DNA of 64,000 nucleotides from Lates calcarifer (taxonomy: Eukaryota; Chordata; Actinopteri; Centropomidae), in contig NC_066850.1 in assembly GCF_001640805.2 (NCBI RefSeq), positions 9,520,510-9,584,509 of the forward strand, given 5' to 3'. The position numbers were made by a program, and so were the translations under genes. The number at the start of each line of letters is the position of its first letter. Within the stretch, counting starts at the first letter, position 1. Below, in pieces: positions 24,546-37,559 of this stretch. The notes beneath the pieces are model-generated. The model ran no database searches. It saw only the letters and a program-made list of their open reading frames with translations, and was not told the origin of the DNA.

Positions 24546-27500
24546 CAAGATGACAGTCTCAGGTAGTCTGTTTAAAGACAAGAAAAGCAACTTCTTCACA
24601 ACCGAGAAGCTTGATTTAGGGAATGTTTTTGCATTTCTGCAAATGAAATTACTGAAATAATCAATTTTCTGTCAAATTATCTATTTAGAGGTAACTTGTT
24701 TAGCATTTTTCAAACAAAGGAAAATGCAATAGATATGAAGAACATCAAGAAGAAAAGAACAACTATTTCACTACTTTGGCTAAACACTATAATTCTGGGA
24801 TATAGGTTTCAAGATTAGGTGGACCATCCCAGTGAATACTATCACAAAATTGTTTAAGAGGTGTAATCAGATGTAAATATGATTTAGTTGGCAGCCCAGC
24901 CGGCTCTAAGGCATTTCATTTAATATGTATCTTGAAGGTACCTGATTTCCAGTGTGGATACAGATGGATAAAGGACAGCCACAAAATATAGCGAACAGCA
25001 CAGAAACAATAATAGCTAACCAGCTGACAGTCATATCTCAACCAGCAAGTTACAAACCTCAGTCCTATATCTTTACAGGGCTTAGGCACATTTCAGGATT
25101 TTATGGTCCACGTAGTGTCCGAGCAGTTCAGCAAGCATGCTCTCTGCCAAACGTTTAGTGCTCCTCTGTGATGACAGGGTGCCGTACAGGTCGGTCACTT
25201 TATTTAATAAGAGTCCCCCCCCCTCGCTTGAGGCTGAGGTAATTCTTTGGAGATTAAGGTGATAGAGTGTGGATAAAGACAGCCGCCTGGGTCGAGCTGC
25301 ACCCAGGGAGGACAGACACAGTTTTTTATTACCTCAATGGACATTTTTTAACTGTCGCACACATACAGATAACCACTGCTTGGAGCGGAGAGAAAACTTA
25401 CTTCAGGTCACACCACCCTACAGCCAATCAGTGTGCATATCTCGTCTCCATATGTTAAGCCTTACAGCACATTTAATAAGAACTCTCAGATTTGCTCATG
25501 GGGGAATTAAGTGCCTGTTGGCGAGGGAGATTGCAATCCACATACAAGGCTGCCTATTAGATATTTTAAACCCTTATCATCATCTGACGATTTTCTGAAT
25601 AATTTTCATCATCTTATAATGTTGTGGAATTGCTGGGAGCATTCAAATCCTCTTCCTACATGATTAGAGAACACTGAAGAACACTTATGTTTATGCAGTG
25701 TCTGATCGGTCTGACAGATTTTCCTATTAGCATAATAAATGAAGTAGTGCACCAGAGACAAAGATCATTAGGCAGATTTTCACCACAGGGAAATCATTTG
25801 GACAATGTATTGTCTAACTACGTGAGACAACAGCAATGCATTTCAACCTCCAGCTTTTCCCCAAATCCTTCACTCACTAAAGCGCTGCCAGTGTTCGCTT
25901 TCTGCCGAAACGACCTTCATTTATTCGAGGCAGCTGTGTCATTTCAAAAGCTGCGATTTCTCCCTTGTCTTGTGTTCTGTGATTAGTCATAACAGTGAAT
26001 GGCATGCTGCAGACAGCACTGGTTAATGTGTCCACACAGGGACATGCCGTAAACACAAGTTGTTATCACGATGCTACATCTCCTCACCAGCACAGACTGG
26101 CTTAGTGTACTAAACACTGTAGCCTCAGGGTTTATCCCTTTATCAGCTGCTCCCTGCCTTTCCCTCAACTTCTTTAGCTCAAGTTATTTATTTTATTTTA
26201 TTTTTTGCCTGCAGTTCAAAAGCAGGTGTGACATTGTTTCGTTCTTGCTCTTCATATGCTAAAAGACATAAACAGCGGCTTGTTAAGAGTTGCTTTTAAT
26301 AAGCGTGCAAGGCTTGGTTAAAGAGATTTCTGAACTGCTTTGGTTTCTGCAAGGCGCTCTGCCTGAAATTTGCATTTAAACATGAGGTGTGTCTGTTAGT
26401 GGCTCATTTGGAAAAATGAGTGAGAGTGCTGCAACACTCTGGGATAATGGTCTCAGAGGGCTGTGGCTTCCATACAGGGTGCGCACGTATAGTGAACTTA
26501 GGCCACAGTCATTTACATCGGAGGCAGTCAGAGCCACCATCATTTTCTTTGATTGCCGTTCGGGATGCGTACATTATGTATATTGGGGGTTACAGGTCCA
26601 CAGGGGCTGAGGACTGTATAATTTACAAAGTGAGGACTGAAACTTAAATCCCAAGCCAGTGCCATAATGCTTTCTTAACCTTGTGGTATCAGTAGCTTCT
26701 GGTTATGGATGACCAGTGCAGATCCCAGATGACACTGGGTGAGTGGGGCGCCAGTCTGTTACAGGGCTGACATACAGCCATTGCTCATTCTGATTTACAT
26801 TTTTTTTCCTCTTTGTACAGTGGCCATGGCTATTAACCATGAAGCTGGAGCCTAACACGTCCATCGCTTCCATCGGTCAAAAAAAGCCTCTCTGGTGCTA
26901 CGTTGAACACACTCTCCAAATATGCCATCCAAGTGTGAGGAAGCCCAGCGGACTGCTTAACACCTGCTGTAAGTAGCAAAATCCTCTGACTCCCGTGTTG
27001 TGAGCATTTACTCATGGACACTCACACCAAGTCAAACCCCAAAAGAGATAAACTCATCCTCAGCTCTGATTTGTGGATGAGTCATTTCCAAAATGTGCCC
27101 CCACTCTTCAAATACTGTAGTGAGGTATCACATTTATTCTCTGTACACATGGATTACAGATTTACATTTCTTAAATTCTATTTAAAAAGAGTTATGGCTG
27201 TCATGATGTATGCTTTGCTCTGCTCTGGGTTATTGCTCACAATGGATTTCAATTTATCTCTGAAATCTTGGCAGGTCAAAACTTATCTAAGACATATTTA
27301 CACAGCGCATATCTCCACTAAAGCTGAATCACTTCACCAAGCCCAGCAGATAGCATTAATTATTCTAAATGTCTTCATCATACATGAGAAATATTATGTT
27401 AATTATGCATACAGGTAATTTGCTGCATGTGTGGTACACTGTGCACTGAAGTGCACTGAAGATGGCTTAATGCTAACGGTTGTATCCTTGGAGCATTAAT

Positions 27501-30500
27501 ACACCATGTGCATGTGACATTTTTCTGGAGTTACAAGAGCTTGTTGTACATCAGTTTAGTTCAATTATGCTCTTGACCATCAAAGTAAAGAGTAGAGCTT
27601 TTAATGCTCACATTCTAAGCTGTGGTAGACCACAATCACACCGAGACTTTGAACATACAGTGTCGTGAGTCAAGAGGCTTTAAAGTACTAAGTGGGTGGG
27701 AATACTTGTGTAAGAAAAAGTCAGATTATCTCAGGTAAGTAGTCATTCATGATAATGCATACTAAACTTACATAAGATATTTTATAGACAGTATAGTATA
27801 TACCTGTTATCATTTGAACTTCATAGTACTGCATTTACTTTTTAGAGAGTATTTTGATAGAAAGAAAGGATCAAATAATACACAGTGATACACCACCGCC
27901 ACACTCTGCGGTATCCCTAAATCTTTGGACCATTCAACTGTCTCTCAGCTCATCATTTAATATATTTCTGCCTGCAACTTTACTTTTCTAGTTCAGTCTC
28001 AGCTTAATTTCCAGCAGCAGTAGGTGGCTGTTTGAGAGAAAGAGAGAGAGAGAGGAAAAAAGCTCTGGTAAACCCATTGTACACTACCTTCCCACCAGCA
28101 AATGGCAGACAGACAAATTTAGCAACTAGCTGATGAACACAGTGGAGCGTTTCATAGCTTAAAAAGCCAGATAATTCCCCCAGGAATTTGTGGAAGGGGG
28201 GAAATGAATGCAAATGTGTAAACAGACAACTGTTTGTTTTGCTATTATAACCATGTAAGGTGGTAATATGTCAGTGTCGTGTTAGCAAATCCCCAAAATG
28301 CAACTTTAAGCCAAGCACAATCGCATAGCAAACACATTAGTAGGCAACTGCATTTCTGCTCTTAACACTGTGATGTAAGGGCAGTGCTTCTGACTGTCTT
28401 CAGTTCAGTCTTGAATTTTTGCGCTGTTTTGTCAGTTTATAAGTTTAACAGCTCATAGCTCTGTGCTTGAAATCGGAGTGATTTGGAGGTAAATCCTTCC
28501 CATTAGCTTCCCAGTTAAACATACAGTGTTTGTGTAAGAGATCAGGCAGGAATACGTTTCTGTGGCTGTGGATCATGTTCAGAAGTTTCAAAAGCCGTCA
28601 GATCAGGTGTCACTCTGACATGCCAGGCGATGTGTGCAGACAAAAAGGACGTCATGTGTAGCGATGTGCGAGCACTTGATATCAGCAACCTCACTTTTCA
28701 CTCTGGGAGTACGTCCTAACATTATCAGCAGACATGGCAACTGCACGTACACACACACACTCACACACACGCTCACACCACTGTTTGATGCTGTTCCACC
28801 AACAACACTGTCAAGTGCTCTCCCTCTTCATCATAGTGATGCTGTCCAGAACCATATCTCAAATGGAATTTCGGCTCTTTGAACTGAGATTGTGTGTAGA
28901 TGTGTGTGTGTGCGCGCGCGCATTTCTCTGTCTGGCTGCATATCTGTGTCTCTCATTTGCATGCCAGTGTTGTGTCTCTTTGTGTATGTGTTCTTGTGAA
29001 TAAGTGACTGTATATTCATGTATATTCATCTGTCTACTGTGTGCGTTTGTTCACATAACGCCCCCGAAGGATGGTCAGGTCAGTTCCGTGTCAAGCCAGC
29101 CAAATGCCTGGCACAGATTAACAGGAGAGGGCAACGCCAGCCTTTGAGGGCAGGAGTAGTGGGAGCAGTCGCACCAATTAGAAACCCAGCATCCCGACCA
29201 CCCAGCCCTACACTCACCCTGGCTGGCTCGAGATAACAGAATCGACACACATGCTCAGACAGATAGGCACACACGGGGATGCGCTTTCCACATACCCACT
29301 CATAACTTGGTGCCTAATACATATGCAATACCGCGCCAAACATCATCCATTAGCTGCAACAGGGGCCCGAGTGTGCTGCTAGAAGTGTCAAATATGCATG
29401 AGGGAGTGGAGGTCTGTGTCTCATAATCCTCCAGGCAATTAATACAATCGTTTCCAGGGCCAAGCACCTAGATGCACATATCAAACCTCTCCCTGGGCTT
29501 GTTGAATTTTTTAGGTAGACTAATTTACACATACGCTGGCCAGAGGCTTGCTTTTATGGATTGGAGCCGTCTGGAAGCCGACGGCTGGTCATACATTGAG
29601 AATTGTCCCCACTGATGTATGAGGCCGCGGGGACAGCGTATTCACTGTGGAAAACAATGCTGGAAAGGTTGTGTTTAAAGATAAAACGCTTTCTGTTCTG
29701 CTAATTGTATTGTAGAACTTATTGAACTGTGATGTGGGGTTTGATTTGCTAAGCTGGGTTTATTTTAAATTCAGGTTTAACTGATCCATTATGAGAGACT
29801 GTGAGATTCTGTTAATAATACACATCAACCCCGGCTTTTTTCAGAGAAATGTATCTGTTGAGTCTGTTGAACCATTTAACATTTACAACATACAAACATG
29901 GTATTTGTAGACTGTCATAGAAAAGTGCATTGCTTTTCCAGAGACTCAGTGTGTCGTCCCCACCGTCTTCAGTATATTGTTAAACATTTAATTCTGCCAA
30001 GCTTTTTGTTGTGGTTTCTGCAGATGTTTTTAGCCTCCAGTCAAATATTGACTGAAATGTTCAGCCTAGTGTGAGGAGAGGGGGGTGGAGGGTTGGAAGG
30101 GGATGTGTGGGGGGGCTGGTATTCAGAGGCGTTCGGTTGGTGGGGGAGCGGTATTGATTGCACTTAAAGTGACAAGATTGAGGAGCCCCACTTTGACACG
30201 TTATCCCTATTGCTGCCAACAGACAAAGTGCGGGCCAGAGGAGCAATGCCGATTGATTTCTGTGATCATGAATGGCCTGAGACCTATGAATCAGTCGTCC
30301 ACGCTGTGCTGCTTGAAAATAAGTCAACAATTTTTCATAGCTCTGCCATAATGTAAGGACTGACAGCCTATTTGATTTAAGAGGACAAGTAAATACTATG
30401 GTAATGAATAGGCTTCATGCACATTCTGACAAGCTGAAAAGTCCTCACAGCCCTGGCAATAATAAGCCACTGTGTAAAGCACGTAGACTGGTAGTATATT

Positions 30501-31052
30501 TGAAAAGGCATGGTATTGTGAGCTGCCGGTTCGGGCATCTATGGGATTTTGTTGTGCATAATTCACTGGCGAGGCAAGAAGCTGATATAGCCTCTCCGCC
30601 TCTTATGATCATCCATCAGGTAAAATAGCTTTTTTCTAACATTAGCCTGTCAACGAGAAATAACAAATGTAGCCATGCAGAGCAACACATGATTACAGGG
30701 TAATAATGCCCCGAGGTCAGGGGAATGTGACCTCATTCAGAGCGGCTTGGTGAAGGGAGCAAGTGAAATACTAGTTGCATTAGATGAAGGGCCACAAGGG
30801 AATGGCTCATCTTCATCTGAGGAGGTTGTTGTTGTCGTCGTCAGGTGTCCCCGCACTGCTGTGATGTCTGTTTTTCAATTATTTGAACTGTATGTTTCAT
30901 ATAATTGAAAACATGTTATTTTCACCATGATGATGTTCTTAAGGGGGAAAAAACTGAGAGAAAAAACCCATTTAAAAAAACATGCAGGTCACTTGTCCCT
31001 ACCCTAAGATACAGCCCATGATGGCGGCATGCTTTGTTGACGTGGTCACTTA
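24546..31052. other. Intronic stretch, no gene seen; some motif-rich segments
   Basis: CA and TG/CG microsatellites lie at 28748-28776 and 28898-28920. Segments 25640-25990, 29300-29510 and 30150-30340 are repeat-free and rich in transcription-factor-like motifs, so they are the places I would first test for conservation. The longest chance frame (134 codons, 27014-27418) has no recognisable features. Confidence 0.5.
28060..28200 (+). repeat. Probable interspersed repeat fragment
   Basis: From memory, the run 'cccattgtacactacctt' then 'ccagcaaatggcagacagac' and 'tagcaactagctgatgaaca' matches a repeat widespread in percomorph genomes. It is preceded by a GA-rich patch (28034-28058). There is no second copy here to confirm it. 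Confidence 0.42.
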
Positions 31053-31276
31053 GTTTTAGGAAAAAAAAAGAAAACTCTTGGTTAAGGTTGTGGAAGGACC
31101 ATGGACCACAGTCTCCGGTGTGAAACCCCAGCCCCCTCATAACTTTGTTGACTACGTCCCCTGTCGTCCTCCTTTGCTCCTGTCACAATTATTACAGCTG
31201 GTAGAGGTTGTATAACAATAAAACATAACTGTAGGTCATAATAAGCTGCCTCCACAAACAACCTATGGGCTCGTTC
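31053..31276 (+). repeat. Dispersed repeat, copy 2 of 2 in window
   Basis: Same family as 24321-24545 in the same orientation. The best preserved block is GGTCATAATAAGCTGC at 31234-31249. It differs from copy 1 at many scattered sites and by small indels, so both are old insertions. Confidence 0.7.
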
Positions 31277-33613
31277 CAAAGCATGCGGGAGTGTGATTGA
31301 AAACATTTACATCACCTTTGTTTCTGGTGGGCTCCTCGACCACTGCTCAGAGAACATCTCTTGCCAATAGTAAGGGTCTGTTTCAAGCCCCCACATTTTC
31401 TCTGATTGGTATTGTGTAAATCCATCACAATAATCTTCCAGGAAATTGCACAGGCCTTTTCCAGTGGTCTAATCGAGATATGGGTGCGCTCACAGACTGA
31501 GTAGGAGTGAGAATGAGGAGGAAAATTAAGGAGAAGGTGAGACAGATGGAGGAAAGACCTGCACAGCTCACGATGGATTTCTTTAGAATCTGAGAAATAT
31601 ATACAGTGACAGTTGCGCAGAGGATGGTGTGCAACTGGAGTGTGGAGAATGGTGTGAGGGAAGGGAAAAGCACAAAATTAATAAGTAAACAAGAAGATGC
31701 AGTGATTGAATGGAGGATGGGGGGTAGAAAAAAAAAACATTTGACATGCCTCACTAATCTCAGTTTCTTCCATCCCAGTGTTCCCTCTCCTCTCTGTAGC
31801 CTGCAGGTCTCTGGTTCAATGTGCTGCATAGCCAATTACCCATGAAAATAAGAGAGGGAAAGCCAGTTGCAAGTGATTAAAACACACTAAAAAACAAGCA
31901 CCTACTGGATTTGAAGCAGAAATGTGGCTATACATGAAATGACATATGACAAATTATTATATTAGAATCTAGATCAGGGCAGTGTTTTTTCATTATTTTT
32001 TGTATCACAGCATTTAATCAAAACACAACACTTTTGCCCGCACCTAATATTGTCTTAAGTGAGAGAATACAAGACCAACAATAAACTGGAGAGGTGGTTT
32101 ATTCAATGATTTTTTTCCCCTCCCTCTTCACTCGACATACAGCGAGCGTTATAACAGGGTGCTCTGCACAAGCAAACACAGCATGGCATATCAACACAGC
32201 AAGTGTTTTCGCATGTGGTTGGGGGGGGTTTAACTGAATTGTGAGGTCTAGATGGTATTATTCTTCGCAGGGAAGGACTCAAAGGACGTTTTAATGAATG
32301 GAGCTTGGGGAATGCAGTGGGACCGACTGTCACAGCAGAAGGGAGGAATATACTGTTTCTGATGGAGACTGAATTATTGAAAAGAGTTTCTTGCACTGAT
32401 TACATGGCCTAAAGCCATCTCTGTTTGGTAAATTACAATTATTTCAAACTTGCAGATTTTTTAGGAGTTTTACTGAAATTAAAAGGTGTCAAATGAGTGA
32501 AAAGGTACAGTGTGTTTCATGCTCTTTGCATAAAAAAAGAAGAGTTCTTCACCCTGAAGACCACAGCTCAGCTTATGTCCGCTGTTGCCAGCGTGACTGA
32601 AACAAGTGGCTGAGAGGCGTGTTCCTACTTGATAAGTTAGATGTGACAGCCGACTCTGCTCAGCCCTGGGTAGCTTAATGTGTATGTGCTTAACGCAATT
32701 ATGTGCAAATATATTCTAATAACTTTGTTCTGTTTAAAATTCCATCTTTGATACTTTTTATTTGTTACCTACATTTTTTCCTCTCAGCTCCTAATCAAAA
32801 AACGCAGGAAGCACTGGTGAATTTATGTGCATACATACATCTTTAATATTATGAGTATGAATTTCTCTGACATGGTAATATATTTTAATCATCTAAGGAT
32901 TTGAGTGATTCAAATGAGCAGGTTTTCCAGCCTGGGTGGGATTAGCAATGCTCGGCTGAATGTGTGTAGAGTGGCTAAGCGGTGTGTAGGATTGTGTTGT
33001 CATCTGCGCAGATGCTTGTATACATGTGTACGTTTTGTGGATAACCACCTGCACGTAATAAGCATCTGACCCTGCGTGGATGATGTCCCTTCTTGGTTTT
33101 AATTATGTTGTAAATGTCAACATGTGAACTGTTCTCTTTCACCGTGTCAAGCATGTGTGCATCTTTCGCTGCGTGCCTTTCCGGACGAAGGACTGCTGTT
33201 CATCCTTTGTCGTGTGTTGACTCATCAGACAATTAGAGAATGTGAATGACCCGAAGGCAGGGCCAAGAATAGCTGCCTGAGGCATCTCTTGCTTCCCAAC
33301 CTCCATTCCTCCCTACATGCATCACAACAGAAGGGGGAGAAACGCGTCCTGGCAACTACCAATTAAGGCCACATATCCTTCACATGAGGGCTATTGCTTA
33401 ATCAAAGCTCTGAGAATAATGAGCTTAAGTAAACAGTAATTACTGGAACCAGGTCATTGATTACAGTTCTGTCTCTGACTGGTCCAATGGGAATTTCTAA
33501 GCAAGGGAACATCACCAAATATCTACTTGATATCAACATGTGACCTTATGGCTGGCAATAAAACCTATTAATCTTCTTGAATTTACATCAAGTATTATTC
33601 ATACGGCTTTTGA

Positions 33614-33645
<32 letters not shown>

Positions 33646-36600
33646 TGCCAAATCCGGCAGTATTCCAACATGGAGATAGATGAAGACTCCTCCTCACTAA
33701 ACATATACTCACACTCCACCATTTGTTTAGCGTGTGACGATTAATCTATTCACGCCACCTGTGCCACCAGCAGCGTGAATTATGCATGTCTTATAGATTT
33801 GCTCTCTATATGAAGAACTGGGGAAAGACATGACCACACAAGTTGCCATTGCAGTAGGCAGAGATCAGCCTGGACCCGAGAATAGCTGACCAGTGGAAGT
33901 TAAGCCAATTGAATTGAAATCCAAGATGGAGAGACCAGTTAACCAGTGGGTTAACAACACAGACAGGAGCAGTGTTTTCCTGAACATTCATGGGTGGTAT
34001 TAGACTGTTCAACAGAAAATGGCAGCTTTGGATGTTTGTTCAAGTGCTGAAAATGAGGGTTTGCTTTTTTGTTTGACAGCAACCTCCTGGCAAAATGGCC
34101 ATTCTCTATTAATAGCACAGGTAGAAGTAGCATAAAGTTATACTGTCTTCGGTCCTCGTGCATCCAGATTAAATATGAAAGAAGGATCACATCACAGATT
34201 TGCTAGACTGACTGTACTTCTGTGAAGTTAGCTTTAGCGACTTAGCAACATATACATGCATACCGAACATGTACATGCAGGAATGTACCTCTATGTGTTT
34301 GTGTGAAAGGTCAGGCTCTTCCAATCAAACCCCAGCCCTGTCCTGTCCCTTTGTTTCATTTCTATATGTTCATGAAACTGAGTCACAGAGCCTCAGAATA
34401 AGGGTTAAATTTTCATTCAAGTTATGTAATTTTAAAGCTGCACAAACTTCAATTGCCACAACTCTTGTTTGCATCCACTTGTATCTTTTCATTCACTTTC
34501 TGATCACTTTGCCTCTGCAATTCACTTTGTGTTCACTCTGAACACCCCTTTGAGGAGAAGACTGGGGCAGATTGTCAGGTGTACAACAAATATGACTATG
34601 AATATCCCTTTCTGACCAGTTGATGTTGGTCTCGAGACGCAGCTGTGCGAGTTTACCTCAATGAACTACATTCCAATTCTCTTGATCGTCTTTGGGGAGT
34701 ATGGTTATATCAAAGCAGCCAGGGAAAGACATTAGCAGTGTGTCAATCCAAACAACACTCATATCGTACTGCAGTGACAAACAGGTATTGAATTATCTGT
34801 GTACATCGTTTGCAGGGGGGGTTAAAGGCCTTCATAAACAGTGGTTGGTCGTCTGAGCATTAGCAGTGGGAACACAGTAAGGCTGCTTCCTCAGATAATT
34901 ACCATTCATCATGGCTATTAACAGTCGAATAGATACTCTCATAAAAGCAAGACATTACCTCTCAGTGCACACACATTATATACTGTACATAATCTTCCAT
35001 TACAAGCCATTTTACATTTCAGTTTGCATTCTATTGAAGTCAGTAACTGAAAGATTCTCAGATGCCAGAATTTGCATACATGTTATAGCCAGTCAGTGTG
35101 TGGGTAACATGAAAAATGCAATTTTCTGCGTGACTTCCCACTCGTCAAGACAGCAGCTGTGTGTGAGTGAGAGTGTATGCCACCTGTAATCACACTGCTG
35201 CTGAGATTTCTCATGAATTTGTCTGCTGGAGCAAAAGGTTTAAACTTTTTTCATTGAAAAGGGTCAGTAAAAGAAATACTTCGCCATAAATGTTTTGGAT
35301 CAGTCAGTCCTTGTAGCCTGGAGTGCTGGACAATAAAGTGCTTATATCAGTAGTAAAAAAAAAGTGGCAGCTTCAGAGAGAATAAAGATAACTGGAGAAA
35401 AATAATATCAAATTGCTCGTAAAAATTGCCATAATCTCAGTCATTTGCAATGGGGTATTGGCTGCTCATGTGTTGACACTGCCCTGTATCCCTAGAAATT
35501 TTGTTATGTATTAGACAAATTCACACCTTGCAAGCTATGTCCAATAGAAAAATTCAGTGCTAACCTCGTAACATGCCTTATATGTGCAATGGTTGGAGCA
35601 CTGAGGTGTATAGGATGTCTGATTTTCATGCAAGAGATCAGAGTTCACCTCCTGTTACTGACTTTCAATTAATGTCTGCATTTTTATTAACTATAACCAT
35701 GACCTTTGCCTAACCTGAATCAAATGGTAGTCGCCTTATGTAGATGATCATTGTCTGAAGTGAAAGTTGACATTGGAAGTTTGAATGCTGTCACTTAATG
35801 CAACTAACTGCAATTAACTGCTCACTGTTATTGTACATTGCAAAGTAAATGGACGAATGCTTGACACCACAGATTTGATTCGAAATCAACAAACAAATCA
35901 AAGCCTATGCTGTAGGTATCTACAGCAGGGCTTATGTGAACCCCTTGTGTCAAGTGTAAATTCAGGTGTAGTTTGGCCTCACTGTGGCCACTACTGACCA
36001 TTTGGAAGCTCTGTTCAGTTTTTATCACCTGGAATTTTATGGGCCATCTGTGAAGATTTCAGAGGTTATGTTAGTTTACACGTCCTGCAATGACTTTTCC
36101 TACAAAACAAGAGGGAGGAATCGAGTTCAACCAATAGTGTTTCCAAAACATCCCTTTTCTCTGACAGTACAGAGGGAATGAGGGGATGCGTTCCAGGGTC
36201 ACATCTGGCTCCCTACCATTTTGTTTCCAGATATTCATCCATCTGAAAAATGCAAGTCCTCCAAAGAGTTTCATGATTAACCACAGGAGTTAATTCTCTG
36301 ACTCAGGCTGAATCAAACTCTTACATCAGTGAGCGACTTTTCATACATTTTTGCTCTACATAGACAAACCTTTGGCTGCCCGCTTTGGATCAATGTTTTG
36401 ACATGAATACAGCCCCATGGAGAGTTTCAGACAGCCACACAGCGTCCAAGATGTTCAGTTTATGACAACCCTCACTCCTGTGAGGGTTTCGATTTGGCAC
36501 ATCAATAGCTTTCAGTAATTTCTAAACAGAATGAATAAGTGGTCAGAAGGGAGTCTAGAGATAGAGACTACAAACTCTGCCACAAGATCCTCTTTTTCCT

Positions 36601-37485
36601 TGTTCTGCTGCATTTTCGGATTCCTCCTGACACTGGGACATACAGTATGTGTAAAAGTCATTTTGTCTTTGCTCTCTGTAAGGAGCAGCCTCTAACACAG
36701 TCGTGAGAAGTAAAACTGTAATGAAAGAGGCAGAGGTACAAAACTTTTAACATGATGCTTTTTGGATTGTCAGTGTATGTTCTCTGCCCTTTCCACATGT
36801 TCTTTCAACATGGCTCCAGCACAATTCTCCAGCTGTCTGATGTTGGAGCACAGCACCAGAGAGGGCTTAAATCTGCAGCCAGAGAGCCTCAGCAGGACAA
36901 TGACCAGATTTGGGCAGGGCGAAAAGGGTACATGTCTCAGTCTTGAATGTGAAGTGTCAGCATTTGATTAATGCCTGACATCACTGTGCGTTTCGACTCG
37001 GGCAGGCTGATAAACAGAGAGAAATCGCTGATGGATGGCCACCTTCCTCTGAGATAAAGCTCATTTCTCTCCTTGGAGTATAGGCAGTATAGAAACAGAA
37101 AATAGAGATTTCTATTTTGACATTAAAGACCTTATGTGTATTTTATTGGGATCTTATTACCATCGTGTTGCGTTTGCAACAAAGATTGCCTTGACTTTGT
37201 GCACTCTCTCATGAAATAGCTTGGACATTGGCTGAGGGACAAACACGTGCCGCTTTTGAGACACAGATTGCATTTCTTGCAAATGAGCCAAATGATAAGA
37301 TGCCAGATACTGAAACACACGTGGTAGCTCATTTAAGTGGCAACCTAGTGTGCGGTGAGGCCTCCAAAGTGCCACATGGGCACATTAATGATTAATCAGT
37401 TTGTTTGTGCAACATGAAACACTGGTGCCTTTAACATTTAGGTGGCAGAATTAATTTTCCCTCAGGAAAGCCCTCCCCCAGGTTA
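31277..37485. other. Intronic stretch, no gene seen
   Basis: Holds a (CA)n tract at 33615-33644 and a SINE-like fragment at 35580-35715 (listed separately). 33330-33490 is repeat-free and dense in homeobox/forkhead-like motifs (GTAAACA, TAATTAC). No coding support on either strand. Confidence 0.55.
35580..35715 (+). mobile_element. Degraded SINE-like fragment
   Basis: The segment 'tgtgcaatggttggagcac' followed about 60 bases later by 'gagatcagagttcacctcc' has the spacing of decayed A and B boxes. The downstream 'accatgacctttgcctaacc' resembles, from memory, the body of a common fish tRNA-derived SINE. Both boxes have mismatches, so it would be an inactive relic. Confidence 0.42.
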
Positions 37486-37488
37486 AGC

Positions 37489-37552
<64 letters not shown>
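37489..37552 (+). repeat. Compound (TG)n-(TA)n microsatellite
   Basis: 11 TG units (37489-37510) change directly into 21 TA units (37511-37552). Likely hypervariable; the TA part can extrude as a cruciform. Confidence 0.95.
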
Positions 37553-37555
<3 letters not shown>

Positions 37556-37559
37556 TAAC

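Noticed and set aside
27014..27418. 134-codon plus-strand frame
   Set aside because: AT-rich chance frame with mixed hydrophobic stretches, no family resemblance and no flanking splice signals.
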